From Sphingomonas sp. PP-F2F-G114-C0414 (GTDB lineage Bacteria; Pseudomonadota; Alphaproteobacteria; Sphingomonadales; Sphingomonadaceae), in contig NZ_RCWT01000009.1 of assembly GCF_003688595.1 (NCBI RefSeq), positions 372,001 through 436,000 on the forward strand: a DNA stretch of 64,000 nt, written 5' to 3'. Below the pieces are notes generated by a model that was given only the letters and a program-made list of their open reading frames with translations, ran no database searches and was not told the origin of the DNA. A program made the translations under genes and the position numbers. Position 1 is the first letter of the stretch. The number at the start of each line of letters is the position of its first letter. Positions 1-8,475 of the stretch are shown here, one piece after another.

Positions 1-579
1 CCCGCCCACCGCGGCCACCGCGGCATCACGCTCGCGGCGATCGATGCGCTTGCGCTCGACGAGGCGTGGTGGCTGGTATCCCCCGGCAACCCGCTCAAGG
101 ATGCGGCCAACGACATGGCGCCGCTCCCCGCGCGCCTCGCCTCGGCGCGACGCATGGCGCGCCGCGCGCCGATCCGCGCGACCGATATCGAGGCGCGGCT
201 CCACACCCGCTACACACTCGACACGATCCGAAACCTCAAGCGCCGCTACCCCAAGGTCCGGTTCATCTGGCTGATGGGCGCGGACAATCTCGCGGACTTC
301 CACCGGTGGAAGAACTGGCGCCAGATCGCCCGCGAGGTTCCGATTGCGGTAATCGCGCGTCCGGGATATGACGGGCGCGCCCTCGCGGCCCCCGCGATGG
401 GTTGGCTGCGGCGCTTCCAACGGCGCACAGACCATGCGAAGAGCTGGACGACGTGGAGATTGCCGGCCCTGGTGCTGTTGCGCTTCCGACCCGACCCGAC
501 CTCCGCAACCGGCCTGCGTGCCAAAAATCCCGACTGGGTTCAGCACGTTGCTGGTCCGGTAGTCTTACCCAGGAGCTGA
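1..579 (+). CDS. nadD: Nicotinate-nucleotide adenylyltransferase NadD (5' truncated by window edge)
   Basis: Transfers AMP from ATP to nicotinate mononucleotide in NAD synthesis, in the cytosol. The frame is open from base 1 and begins inside the N-terminal nucleotide-binding site: it reads PAHRGHRGITLAA, whose H-x-x-H matches the (T/H)xGH motif of nucleotidyltransferases, then WWLVSPGNPLK and, further on, LMGADNLADFHRWKNW, all typical of NadD. A C-terminal TSATGLR corresponds to the family's ISSTxIR nucleotide-binding motif. Roughly the first 15-20 residues are missing to the left. The stop is one base before the TTG start of rsfS, so the two are probably co-transcribed; nadD-rsfS-rlmH is a very common order in Proteobacteria. 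Confidence 0.93.
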   Translation, partial: PAHRGHRGITLAAIDALALDEAWWLVSPGNPLKDAANDMAPLPARLASARRMARRAPIRATDIEARLHTRYTLDTIRNLKRRYPKVRFIWLMGADNLADFHRWKNWRQIAREVPIAVIARPGYDGRALAAPAMGWLRRFQRRTDHAKSWTTWRLPALVLLRFRPDPTSATGLRAKNPDWVQHVAGPVVLPRS

Positions 580-580
580 C

Positions 581-988
581 TTGGCCACTTCCCCTACTGC
601 CCCTCGCGCGACCGACCCCGAAGAGGTTGAGGCGCTGCATCGCCTGATCCTCGCGTCGCTCGACGACGACCAGGCGGTCGAGACCATCTCGATCCCGCTC
701 GCGGGCAAGACCAGCATCGCCGACTACATGGTGATCGCCAGCGGTCGTTCGACCCGCCAGGTCGCCTCGATGGCGCAGAAGCTGGCCGAGCGGATCAAGG
801 CCGAGTTCAAGCGCCCGGTGAAGATCGAGGGGCTCCCCACGGCTGACTGGGTGCTGATCGATGCGACCGACGTCATCGTCCACCTGTTCCGCCCCGAAGT
901 CCGCAGCTTCTACAATCTGGAGCGGATGTGGGCATTCGGCGACGCGCCGGCGCCGCCGCCCGTGCCGACCTTCACCGACGAAGACTAG
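581..988 (+). CDS. rsfS: Ribosomal silencing factor RsfS
   Basis: RsfS binds ribosomal protein L14 (uL14) and blocks subunit joining when nutrients are short. The 135-residue product has the RsfS/DUF143 core: KTSIADYMVIASGRSTRQV, then GLPTADWVLIDATDVIVHLF and RSFYNLERMW near the end. The start is taken as TTG because it follows the nadD stop by one base and has AGGAG five bases upstream; no in-frame ATG lies before the conserved core. It sits between nadD and rlmH as usual. A C-terminal Pro/Ala-rich tail of about 15 residues is not conserved. Confidence 0.94.
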   Translation: MATSPTAPRATDPEEVEALHRLILASLDDDQAVETISIPLAGKTSIADYMVIASGRSTRQVASMAQKLAERIKAEFKRPVKIEGLPTADWVLIDATDVIVHLFRPEVRSFYNLERMWAFGDAPAPPPVPTFTDED

Positions 989-1002
989 ATCCCGAGGCGG
1001 CG

Positions 1003-1425
1003 GTGCTGCTCCACATCGTCGCCCGCGGTCGGATCGGGCGCTCGCCCGAGGCCGACCTCGTCGACCGCTATCTGAAGCGGATCGTCTGGCCGACCAAGGT
1101 CAGCGAGCTCCCCGACACCGGCGGCAAGATCCCGCTGGTCGGCGAGCAGACCAAACGCATCCTGCTCGACGAGAAGGGCGAGACGTTGTCCTCGACGCAG
1201 TTCGCGCAAAAGCTCGAGCGCTGGCGTGACGGCGGCGTGCGCGAGGCACGGTTCATGATCGGCGCCGCCGATGGCTTCGACGACGCGGCGCGCGACGAGG
1301 CGGACCTGCTCTTCTCGTTCGGCCGCGCGACCTGGCCGCATCTGCTCGCCCGCGCGATGCTCGCCGAACAACTGTTCCGCGCCACCAGCATCCTTGCCAA
1401 CCACCCCTATCACCGCGAAGGGTGA
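1003..1425 (+). CDS. rlmH: 23S rRNA (pseudouridine1915-N3)-methyltransferase RlmH
   Basis: SPOUT-class SAM methyltransferase that methylates pseudouridine 1915 in helix 69 of 23S rRNA in assembled 70S ribosomes. The 140-aa product opens with LLHIVARGRIGRSPEADLV, carries FMIGAADGFDD (the knot glycine region) and ends in ANHPYHREG, the RlmH C-terminal signature. The start chosen is GTG, with CCGAGGCGG just upstream. A longer frame from an upstream ATG would overlap rsfS heavily and adds non-conserved sequence. The gene is 14 nt after rsfS and 3 nt before the next gene, so it belongs to one operon. Confidence 0.93.
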   Translation: MLLHIVARGRIGRSPEADLVDRYLKRIVWPTKVSELPDTGGKIPLVGEQTKRILLDEKGETLSSTQFAQKLERWRDGGVREARFMIGAADGFDDAARDEADLLFSFGRATWPHLLARAMLAEQLFRATSILANHPYHREG

Positions 1426-1428
1426 CGC

Positions 1429-2595
1429 ATGAGGGTAGGGGGCGTTCTCGCGATCGCGGCGCTGTTCGCGGCGGCGGGCGTAACCGCACAGACTGACGCG
1501 CCTGAACTGGCGACCGAGCAGCAACGTCTGGTCGCGGCGAAACGCGACGCCGCGCTCGCCGCCGCCCGCGCCGCCAAGCTCGCCGCTGCTGCCACGCAGG
1601 AGCGCAACGCCGCCGACAAGGCGCGCCGCGAAGAACAGGCGCTCGCTGCGCGCGTGACCGCCGCCGAAGCGAACCTAGCCACCGCAAGTGCGCGCGTAAC
1701 GCTGGTAGAGCGCCTGCTATCCGATCAACGCGCCAAGCTCGGCCGCGCGCAAGGCCCGGTCGCCCGGCTCCTCGCAGCGCTGCAATCGCTGGCTCGCCGC
1801 CCGACGATCGTCGCGGTCGCGCAGCCGGGATCGGTCGACGACCTGGTCCACGTCCGCGCAGTGCTCGGCAGCGCGCTTCCCGTAGTCCGCCACCGCACCG
1901 AAGTCGTCCGCACCGAACTCGTCGAAACACGTCGCCTGCAAGCCAGCGCCACGCTCGCCGCCAAGGCCTTGGCAGACGGTCGCGCGCGCCTCGAGAGCGA
2001 CCGCGTTGCGCTTGCTACCCTCGAAGCGCGCCATCGCCAGCGTAGCCAGTCGCTCGGCCGCGGTGCGCTCAGCGAGTCCGATCGCGCACTCGCGCTCGGC
2101 GAACGCGCGCGCGATCTGGTCGACGGCATGGCCACCACTACCATCGCCCAGGCGACGGCGGCCAGCCTGATCGCGCTCGCCGGCCCGATCCCCCGCCCGA
2201 TCGCGCCCGGCACCACGCCCCCGGCGCCTCCGCGTGGCGTGTATCGCACACCCGTAGCGGGCAGGCTCGTCACCGGCTTCGACGAGGTTTCGGACTCCGG
2301 CGTCCGATCGCGCGGCCTGACCTTCGCCACCGCCCCCCGCGCGCGCGTCGTCGCCCCCGCAGCCGGCACGGTCCGCTACGCCCGCCGTTTCCGCGACTAC
2401 GGCATGATCGTTATCGTCGACCACGCCGACGGTTGGACAAGTCTCGTGACGGGCCTCGCCGCAACCACCGCCAAGTCTGGCGACCACGTAGTGATGGGTG
2501 CGCCGCTCGGCACCGCGCCCAGCGAAGACCCCCGCATCACCGTCGAACTCCGGCGCCGGGGGCGGCCCGTCGACGTAGCTTCGTTGATCAACTGA
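1429..2595 (+). CDS. EnvC-like murein hydrolase activator (degenerate LytM/M23 protein)
   Basis: Predicted periplasmic activator of cell-wall amidases at division. Residues 1-20 form a signal peptide ending near VTAQ. Residues about 25-250 are Ala/Arg/Glu-rich coiled coil with heptad-like runs. The last 120 residues are a LytM (peptidase M23) fold: GRLVTGFDEVSDSGVRSRGL, then APAAGTVRYARRFRDYGMIV and a VDHADGWTSLVTGL strand. The zinc ligands of active M23 peptidases (HxxxD and HxH) are absent: GLTFAT and VELRRRG stand in their places. It therefore probably regulates rather than cleaves, as EnvC does. It starts 3 nt after rlmH. The amidase at 36.1 kb is a possible partner (inference). Confidence 0.85.
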   Translation: MRVGGVLAIAALFAAAGVTAQTDAPELATEQQRLVAAKRDAALAAARAAKLAAAATQERNAADKARREEQALAARVTAAEANLATASARVTLVERLLSDQRAKLGRAQGPVARLLAALQSLARRPTIVAVAQPGSVDDLVHVRAVLGSALPVVRHRTEVVRTELVETRRLQASATLAAKALADGRARLESDRVALATLEARHRQRSQSLGRGALSESDRALALGERARDLVDGMATTTIAQATAASLIALAGPIPRPIAPGTTPPAPPRGVYRTPVAGRLVTGFDEVSDSGVRSRGLTFATAPRARVVAPAAGTVRYARRFRDYGMIVIVDHADGWTSLVTGLAATTAKSGDHVVMGAPLGTAPSEDPRITVELRRRGRPVDVASLIN

Positions 2596-3057
2596 CAACT
2601 GACGGCTGGGAAGTGAGTCGGATCTGGACCTGACCAAGACACCCCGTCACGCCGGACGGTTTCGGCACATATCCTCCACGACATGTAATGCTCCGTCATC
2701 CCCGCGGAGGCGGGGACCCAGATGCTCAAACGGTTGCGATTATTTCGCGAGATTCGCCAGTATGGGTTCCTGCCTGCGCGGGAATGACCGTGACATGTTT
2801 GACGGGGGATAAGCGCCGACGGGCTCAGTAGGCCACCTTTCCACTAATCAAATTCGGTCGAGTGTGTGGAACCGTGGATGCCGGAACGAGCCCGGCATGA
2901 CGGAGCATCGTGGGGTACGTGCCGCCCCCACGGTCACCCCGCAGTCAGCCACTATTAACCCCGGCCCCGCTTTGCTCAGCGCGTTGCCGCCAGCGTTCCG
3001 CTACGCTACGCCGTCACGACCGTACGACACGTCTTTTCTCAGGTTGCAGGACCATCG
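2596..3057. other. Intergenic region before ctpA
   Basis: 462 bases without a convincing gene. It holds one R2-type palindromic repeat (2694-2788). The remainder includes the short motif cccggcatgacgg, a fragment like the repeat edges, and presumably the ctpA promoter; I could not pick convincing -35/-10 boxes. Short ORFs here lack conserved character. Confidence 0.5.
2694..2788. repeat. R2-type palindromic intergenic repeat
   Basis: Begins CGTCATCCCCGCGGAGGCGG and ends with the inverted counterpart TGCCTGCGCGGGAATGACC, about 95 bases in all. Related copies lie at 44151-44245 and 62499-62593. The arms can fold into hairpins. REP-like, with no coding capacity. Confidence 0.8.
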
Positions 3058-4443
3058 ATGCCTCGTCCTATACTGCGTACCCCGTTCCTTGCCGCGACCG
3101 CGATCGTCGGCGCGCTGACGCTGATCCCGCTTGCCACCTCGGCGATGGCGGCGGTCGACACCGACACGTATCGCGAGTTCGACCAGTTCCTTGACGTGTT
3201 CAACCGCGTGAAGGCGGATTACGTCGACAAGGTCGATGACAAGACGCTGATCAAGGGCGCGATCCAGGGCATGCTCGCCAGCCTCGATCCGCACAGCTCG
3301 TATGTCGACGCGCTCGACTACGAGAACCTCCGGATTATGACCGAAGGCAACTACGGCGGCCTGGGCCTCACGGTGCAGATGGAGGACGGCGCGATCAAGG
3401 TCGTCTCCCCGCAGGAGGACTCCCCCGCGGCCCGCGCTGGCGTCAAGTCCGGGGATTACATCACGCATATCGACGGCAAGCTGATCTACGGCGATTCGCT
3501 CGACGAGGCGGTCGGCAAGATGCGCGGCAAGCCGGGCAGCAAGATCACGCTCGGCCTCGTCCGTCCGGGCCGCGACAAGCCGCTCGACGTGACGATGATG
3601 CGCGAGATCATCGTCCAGAAGCCGGTGAAGTGGGAAGTCCGCGGCGACGTCGGCTACATCAACATCAACACCTTCAGCGAGAACACCGGCGCCGATACCC
3701 GCGCGGCGATCATGGCGATCGACAAGTCGCTCGGCCACCGCCCGCTCGGCTATGTCGTCGACCTGCGCGAGAATGGCGGCGGCTTGCTGACGCAGGCGAT
3801 CGAGGTCAGCGACGCATTCCTCGATCACGGCGAGATCGTCTCGCAGCGCGGCCGCGAGAAGACCGATATCGAGCGCTATTATGCCAAACCCGGCGACGAC
3901 GCGCACGGCCTGCCGGTCGTCGTCCTCACCGATCCCGGCACCGCGTCCGCCTCCGAGATCGTCGCCGGCGCGCTCCAGGATCATCACCGCGCGCTGATCA
4001 TGGGTGAGCGCAGCTTCGGCAAGGGCTCGGTCCAGACCGTGCTCCCGCTCGGGCCCCAGACCGCGCTCCGCCTGACCACCGCGCGCTACTTCACGCCGTC
4101 CGGCCGATCGGTGCAGGAGGGCGGAATCGAGCCCGACATCAAGGTGCCGCAGCTCACCGATCCCGACTACAAGTCGCGCCCGGTGTTCCGCGAGGCCGAC
4201 CTCCGGAAACACCTGATCAACGAGGTGAAGGCCGACAACGCGGTGCTCGAGGAGGATACCAAGACCGACCCGCGCTTCTCGCAGACGCCCGATCAGCTGA
4301 AGAAGCAGGGCATCGACGACTTCCAGCTCTATTACGCGCTGAAGACCGTCGCGCGTCTCGGCGGCCCGACCCAGGTTGCCGCCGCGACCAAGCCGCGCCC
4401 GATCAAGCCTGATGCCGACGCCGCCAAGGCAGCCACCAAGTGA
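3058..4443 (+). CDS. ctpA: C-terminal processing protease, S41 family (CtpA)
   Basis: Periplasmic serine protease that trims or degrades envelope proteins. The 461-aa product has a signal peptide (residues 1 to about 31, ending ATSAMA), an N-terminal region with DPHSSYVDA, a PDZ domain (about 95-180, with GGLGLTVQMEDGAIKVVSP) and the S41 catalytic domain. The catalytic Ser is S297 in GTASASE and the Lys is K322 in SFGKGSVQT, with D308 between them, the same spacing as Ser430/Asp441/Lys455 in E. coli Tsp. The C-terminus is Ala/Lys-rich and probably disordered. In other bacteria CtpA activity is often coupled to peptidoglycan hydrolases, which suits the EnvC-like gene upstream. Its stop overlaps the region leading into dsbB. 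Confidence 0.95.
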   Translation: MPRPILRTPFLAATAIVGALTLIPLATSAMAAVDTDTYREFDQFLDVFNRVKADYVDKVDDKTLIKGAIQGMLASLDPHSSYVDALDYENLRIMTEGNYGGLGLTVQMEDGAIKVVSPQEDSPAARAGVKSGDYITHIDGKLIYGDSLDEAVGKMRGKPGSKITLGLVRPGRDKPLDVTMMREIIVQKPVKWEVRGDVGYININTFSENTGADTRAAIMAIDKSLGHRPLGYVVDLRENGGGLLTQAIEVSDAFLDHGEIVSQRGREKTDIERYYAKPGDDAHGLPVVVLTDPGTASASEIVAGALQDHHRALIMGERSFGKGSVQTVLPLGPQTALRLTTARYFTPSGRSVQEGGIEPDIKVPQLTDPDYKSRPVFREADLRKHLINEVKADNAVLEEDTKTDPRFSQTPDQLKKQGIDDFQLYYALKTVARLGGPTQVAAATKPRPIKPDADAAKAATK

Positions 4444-4463
4444 GCGTGCGTCGCGGGTTGGGC

Positions 4464-4946
4464 ATGACCAAGAACGAAGAGATCGCGCGCGCCATCGCGC
4501 TCCTGCTGCCCGCGTTCCTGCTGCTCGGTGCGCTCGGCTCGCAATATCTCGGCGGTCTATATCCTTGCGAGATGTGCCACTGGCAGCGCTGGCCGCATTA
4601 TTCCGCGGTGCTGATCGCGGGCGCGACGTTCTTCGTTCCCGGACGGTCGCTAAGGGCATCGCTGGTGATCATCGCCGGGGTGCTGATCGGGCTGAGCGGG
4701 CTGATCGGCGTCGCGCATGCCGGCGTCGAATATCATTGGTGGAACGGGTTCACCGCCTGCACCACGACCGTCTCGATGGCCGGCACGACCGCTGCCGAGC
4801 GCCTCGCCGCGATCATGAACGCGCCGATGGTGCGCTGCGATTCGCCGCAGTGGAAGCTGCTCGGCATTTCGCTCGCCGGGTTCAACGCGATCTTTTCCCT
4901 CGTCGGTGCGTTCACCATATTCGCACTCATGAGGAAGACGAGATGA
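4464..4946 (+). CDS. dsbB: Disulfide bond formation protein B
   Basis: Inner-membrane oxidase that passes electrons from periplasmic DsbA-type thiol oxidases to ubiquinone. The product (160 aa from ATG 4464) has four hydrophobic helices. The first Cys pair is C35-x-x-C38 (YPCEMCHWQRWPHY) and the second is C99 (FTACTTT) and C125 (VRCDSP), the two pairs expected in the two periplasmic loops. A GTG at 4440 overlapping the ctpA stop would add eight residues; the ATG is preferred because the helix begins soon after it. The last bases overlap the coq7 start (ATGA). Pairing with a ubiquinone-synthesis gene is functionally sensible. Confidence 0.92.
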   Translation: MTKNEEIARAIALLLPAFLLLGALGSQYLGGLYPCEMCHWQRWPHYSAVLIAGATFFVPGRSLRASLVIIAGVLIGLSGLIGVAHAGVEYHWWNGFTACTTTVSMAGTTAAERLAAIMNAPMVRCDSPQWKLLGISLAGFNAIFSLVGAFTIFALMRKTR

Positions 4947-5479
4947 GCGGCTGGAAGCCAGGAGACGCCAAGCGGGCGACGGATTCGATGATCCGCGTCG
5001 ACCAGGCCGGCGAATACGGCGCGATCCGCATCTATGCGGGCCAGCTTGCCGTGCTCGGCGATCGTCACCCGGCATCGCGCTCGATCCATCACATGGCGCA
5101 GCAGGAAGAGCGGCACCGCGCGTTCTTCGACAAGATGATCGTCGATCGCCGCGTGCGCCCGACGGTGCTGCAGCCGATCTGGAAAGTCGCCGGCTTCGCG
5201 CTCGGCGCCGTGACCGCGGCGATCAGCCCGCGGGCGGCGATGGCGTGCACCGCCGCGGTCGAGACCGAGATCGACAAGCATTACGAGGAACAGCTCGTTC
5301 AGCTTGGCGCCAGCGATCCCGAGCTATCCGCAGCGATCCTCGATTTTCAGGCTGAGGAACTCGAGCACAAGGCGACTGCGATTGCGGCTGGGGCCGAGGA
5401 AACACCGGGTTATCCCGTACTGAGCGCGGCGATCCGGCTCGGTTGCAAGGTCGCGATCGCTACCGCCAAGCGGATCTGA
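4943..5479 (+). CDS. coq7: 2-polyprenyl-3-methyl-6-methoxy-1,4-benzoquinone monooxygenase (Coq7/CAT5)
   Basis: Di-iron hydroxylase for the late ring hydroxylation of ubiquinone synthesis. The 178-aa product has the duplicated ferritin-like helical hairpin: E24 in VDQAGEYGA, the ExxH motif E55-x-x-H58 in QQEERHRAFF, and the second half with ETEIDKHYEEQL and EELEHKATA. The length matches short alphaproteobacterial Coq7. It starts inside the end of dsbB (4-nt overlap), so translation is probably coupled. A longer frame from 4376 would run through dsbB and is not needed. Confidence 0.93.
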   Translation: MSGWKPGDAKRATDSMIRVDQAGEYGAIRIYAGQLAVLGDRHPASRSIHHMAQQEERHRAFFDKMIVDRRVRPTVLQPIWKVAGFALGAVTAAISPRAAMACTAAVETEIDKHYEEQLVQLGASDPELSAAILDFQAEELEHKATAIAAGAEETPGYPVLSAAIRLGCKVAIATAKRI

Positions 5480-5524
5480 GATGCGACGTTTGAGATGAGA
5501 ATACGGATTGTGGGAGTGATGCGT

Positions 5525-6040
5525 ATGAAAATGCTTTTTGCGGCGGCGTTGCTCGTCGCCGGACCTGCGGTGGCGCAGACGTTGCAACCCGTGCGCCGCG
5601 CGCCGCCGACGCTCGCACAACTGCCCGCCAAAGCGCCGACGCTGGCCCCGGCGTTGCCCGGCGCTACCGGCAAGCCGAACACGATCTCTGCCCCTGGCGA
5701 AGTCTCGCGCAGCGCGCCCGTCAACGGCGTGCTCACCCTGTTCGGCAACGAACGCTGCCCGACCAACCAGAACGGCGAAGAGATCGTCGTCTGCGTCCGC
5801 CGCAGCGCGCAGGAGCAATACCGCGTCCCCAAGGAACTCCGCGAGTTCGTCGTCACGCCCGAGAATGCCAGCTGGGCGACCAAGGCCCAAGGCACGATGG
5901 ACGCCGGGTCAGGCGTGAACACCATCGGCAGCTGCTCCGCGGTCGGCGCAGGCGGCGCCACTGGCTGCTTCGGCCAGCGGGTGCGGGAATCGCGGCTGGA
6001 GAACAAGACGCGAGCAGCGGAAGTCCCCGTCCTCCCATAA
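5525..6040 (+). CDS. Secreted protein of unknown function
   Basis: About 171 aa. From ATG 5525 it begins MKMLFAAALLVAGPAVAQ, a clear Sec signal peptide, with GGGAG-like SD bases nine nucleotides upstream; in-frame ATGs at 5495 and 5519 would extend it by 10 or 2 residues. After a Pro/Ala-rich stretch comes a small domain with four Cys (ERCPTNQNGEEIVVCVRR, then GSCSAVGAGGATGCFGQ), possibly two disulfides. The run EQYRVPKELREF looks conserved-domain-like, but I do not recognise the family. It follows coq7 by about 45 nt. Exported to the periplasm, given the signal peptide; function unknown. Confidence 0.75.
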   Translation: MKMLFAAALLVAGPAVAQTLQPVRRAPPTLAQLPAKAPTLAPALPGATGKPNTISAPGEVSRSAPVNGVLTLFGNERCPTNQNGEEIVVCVRRSAQEQYRVPKELREFVVTPENASWATKAQGTMDAGSGVNTIGSCSAVGAGGATGCFGQRVRESRLENKTRAAEVPVLP

Positions 6041-6068
6041 GAAATTCGAGAAACAGTTCTGCTACTCA

Positions 6069-6177
6069 CCCCTCCCTGGAAGGGAGGGGCAGGGGGGGGG
6101 CGGGTTCCGCAAGCGGCTCAGTCAGTGGCACCAGCAGGCCAACCCACCCCCAACCCCTCCCTTCCAGGGAGGGGGGC
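6069..6177. repeat. R5-type palindromic repeat
   Basis: The outer arms are CCCTCCCTGGAAGGGAGGGG and CCCCTCCCTTCCAGGGAGGG, each itself a hairpin. A variable middle includes CCAACCCACCCCCAACCCC. A second copy with the same right half lies at 10795-10892 beside udgX. Confidence 0.85.
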
Positions 6178-6273
6178 ACGTTTTGACCCTGGCGAGGTCG
6201 GCGGCACAAATGCCCCTTGGCTTCCGCGCTGCGCACCCCGTACCGTCCCCCTGGGACATACAAGGGGGCACGA

Positions 6274-6783
6274 ATGGCACTAACACTCGGAAAACGAAAA
6301 ACCCGTCTGCGACCGATCGCTGCCGACGGTTACGAAAAGCTTCTCGCCTACGCCGCGATCCTCCTCCTCGCCGCCGTCATGACCGCGCTGATCCGCGGCC
6401 GCCCGCACTGGCCGGAGGTCCCGACGATCGTCTGGTTCCACCTCGCCACCATCCTCGTCGCGCTCGCGCTGACCCCCCTCATGCTCCTGCGCAAACGCGG
6501 CGACCGTCCGCACCGCGCGCTCGGCACGATCTGGGTCGTCGCGATGCTCGCCACCGCGCTCGCCTCGTTCGGCATCCGGACCAGCACGGGTGGTTTTGGC
6601 ATCATCCACCTCCTGTCGATCTTTACGCTCGTCCAGGTCCCGATCATCTGGTGGTCGGCACGCGCGCACGACCTTGCACGGCACCGCACCAGCGTGCGCG
6701 GGATGGTCACCGGCGCGTTGCTCATCGCGGGCGTGTTCACCTTCCCGTTCGGGCGCATGCTCGGGACATGGCTGTTCGCCTGA
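6274..6783 (+). CDS. DUF2306-like integral membrane protein
   Basis: About 169 aa. The ATG at 6274 is preferred over one at 6217 because AAGGGGG lies seven bases before it and the extra N-terminal residues look non-conserved. Four hydrophobic segments: about 25-42, 50-70, 85-102 and 140-165, with a short basic N-terminus. The block HRALGTIWVVAMLATALASF followed by FGIIHLLSIF and HRTSVRGMVTGALLIAG is what I associate with DUF2306 predicted membrane proteins. No catalytic function is known to me. It is flanked by an R5 repeat and by a repeated upstream element (6811-6952), so it is probably a single-gene unit. Confidence 0.75.
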   Translation: MALTLGKRKTRLRPIAADGYEKLLAYAAILLLAAVMTALIRGRPHWPEVPTIVWFHLATILVALALTPLMLLRKRGDRPHRALGTIWVVAMLATALASFGIRTSTGGFGIIHLLSIFTLVQVPIIWWSARAHDLARHRTSVRGMVTGALLIAGVFTFPFGRMLGTWLFA

Positions 6784-6810
6784 TACCCGCGCGCGCTGTT
6801 CCCGAGGTAA

Positions 6811-6952
6811 CTGTCCTACAGGCAGAGGGGATGGCATGATGCGCGAATGACGTCGGCAACCATCCGAAGCGCGTTCGCTAAAACCGCCCCCTACGGTGCG
6901 TCGGGTGCCGACGAAAATGCTGCACCAGCGTCTGCACTTTCTGCACTTCGGT
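6811..6952 (+). promoter_or_regulatory. Repeated upstream element, copy A (before the DJ-1/PfpI gene)
   Basis: TGTCCTACA (6812-6820) is followed 106 bases later by AGCGTCTGCACTT (6927-6939), within the 9-nt tandem repeat CTGCACTTT/CTGCACTTC (6932-6949). GAAAATGCT lies before it. The same parts, in the same order and orientation relative to the next gene, occur at 12253-12367 and 32052-32148. Function unknown; promoter, operator or small RNA are all possible. Confidence 0.5.
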
Positions 6953-7064
6953 TGAGCGCGCTCCTTGCTCGGTGCCGGACTCGCGTTGTTTGTCAGCGAG
7001 TTAAGCCAATCCGGAGCGATGTCGCGGTTTTCGATCGTGAGAGCCCATCGCAAGGCGCAATGGC

Positions 7065-7766
7065 ATGACTAAACCGCTCAGCATCGCCTTCCTGCTGTTC
7101 CCGAACGTGACCCAGCTCGACCTGACCGGCCCCGCGCAGGTCCTGTCTCGGCTCGGCAACGCTCGGCTCGATCTCGTCTGGAAGACGCTCGATCCGGTCC
7201 CGACCGACGCCGGCTTCTCGATCCTGCCGACCGCGACCTTCGCCGATGTCCCGCGCGCCGACATCCTGTGCGTCCCAGGCGGCTTCGGAACCAACGACGT
7301 GATTGCCGACGACGAAGCGATGGCGTGGGTCCAGGCGGTCGGGGCCGAGGCGACGTGGGTGACGAGCGTCTGCACCGGATCGCTGATCCTCGGTGCGGCG
7401 GGCTTGCTCGACGGCTATCGTGCCGGGTGCCACTGGGCGCAGCGCGACATGCTGCCGCTGTTCGGCGCGATCCCGGTCGACGCGCGCACCGTGGTCGACC
7501 GTAACCGCGTCACCGGCGGCGGCGTCACAGCCGGGATCGACTTCGCCCTGACGCTGACCGCGATGATCCGCGGCGAGGCGCATGCCAAGGCGGTCCAGCT
7601 GGGTCTCGAATATGATCCAGCACCGCCGTTCGACAGCGGATCACCGGAGAAAGCCGGTGCCGAGATCGTCGCGGGCTATCGGCGTCGCGTGCGGGCGCTC
7701 GCCCCGACCCGCGACGACGATCTGCGTGCGCTGGCGAAGCGTCGCGGTTACCCTCGAGAGACTTAA
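7065..7766 (+). CDS. DJ-1/PfpI family protein, isocyanide hydratase-like
   Basis: 233 aa, one DJ-1/PfpI domain. The nucleophilic cysteine is C103 in SVCTGSLILGAAGLL, followed by T104, with D19 near the N-terminus (FPNVTQLDLTGP). The Pseudomonas isocyanide hydratase InhA uses Cys101, Thr102 and Asp17, so all three residues match with a constant offset of two, supporting isonitrile hydration to N-formamide as the likely chemistry. GGGVTAGIDFAL is also typical of this subgroup. The natural substrate is unknown. The gene ends head-on with the DedA gene; the two stops share four bases (TTAA). Confidence 0.85.
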   Translation: MTKPLSIAFLLFPNVTQLDLTGPAQVLSRLGNARLDLVWKTLDPVPTDAGFSILPTATFADVPRADILCVPGGFGTNDVIADDEAMAWVQAVGAEATWVTSVCTGSLILGAAGLLDGYRAGCHWAQRDMLPLFGAIPVDARTVVDRNRVTGGGVTAGIDFALTLTAMIRGEAHAKAVQLGLEYDPAPPFDSGSPEKAGAEIVAGYRRRVRALAPTRDDDLRALAKRRGYPRET

Positions 7767-8395
7767 GGGTGGCGCTTCAGACCACGCACGCGGTGCCAGA
7801 TGTAGAAGCCGACGAGAGCGATCAGGACCACGCCGATCAGCAGGTCGGCGCTGTGGAACGCAGCTTTCACGCGCGGATCGCTGTCCCACTTATCGCCGAG
7901 CTTCATGCCGACCCATGCCAGCCCGAAGCACCACGGCCACGACCCGACGAAGGTGTAGACGTGGAACGGCACCAGCTTCATCCGCGCGACGCCGGCGGGG
8001 AAGGCGATGAACGAGCGGATCACCGGCAGCAGGCGCCCGATCAGCACGGCGATCGAGCCCCAGCGGGCGAAGAACCGATCGGCCGCATCGAGCTCGCCCG
8101 GTCCGATTAGCAGATAGCGGCCCCAACGCTCCGCCATCGGCCGGCCCCCGCGCTTGCCGATCTCGTAGGCAACGATCGAGCCGAGGTTGCACCCGATCGC
8201 GCCCGCGGTGGCGGCGAGATACAGGTCGAACCGCCCGGTCGAGACGAGGTAGCCGGCGAACGGCATGATGATTTCGGACGGCAGCGGGATGCACGCGCTC
8301 TCGATCGCCATGAGCAGGGCGATGCCGACATAGCCACCCGACGAGATGACGCCGATCGTGAAGGTGGCCAGCACGGCCAGGATCTTTTCGAACAT
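7763..8395 (-). CDS. DedA family membrane protein
   Basis: 210 aa with about five hydrophobic segments. DedA (SNARE-associated/VTT) features are visible: ESACIPLPSEIIMPFAGYL near residues 32-50, the amphipathic ERWGRYLLIGPGELDAADRF, and GRLLPVIRSFIAFPAG with the conserved arginines. DedA proteins are thought to be lipid transporters or flippases (for example undecaprenyl phosphate recycling) and proton-dependent transporters in the inner membrane. The ATG at 8395 is the natural start. It converges with the DJ-1 gene and diverges from the aldo/keto reductase gene, with only 80 bases between starts. Confidence 0.9.
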   Translation of the reverse strand: MFEKILAVLATFTIGVISSGGYVGIALLMAIESACIPLPSEIIMPFAGYLVSTGRFDLYLAATAGAIGCNLGSIVAYEIGKRGGRPMAERWGRYLLIGPGELDAADRFFARWGSIAVLIGRLLPVIRSFIAFPAGVARMKLVPFHVYTFVGSWPWCFGLAWVGMKLGDKWDSDPRVKAAFHSADLLIGVVLIALVGFYIWHRVRGLKRHP

Positions 8396-8475
8396 GGCTC
8401 GGTCGATTGCGCGAACCGGGCGCGGAAGGGAAGAGCCAATCGGAACCGCCGGCCGTGTCGTGCGCTGTTTGCGGC

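Noticed and set aside
6847..7068. 73-aa plus-strand ORF before the DJ-1 gene
   Set aside because: It runs across the repeated upstream element, has no SD, and its composition is uninformative.
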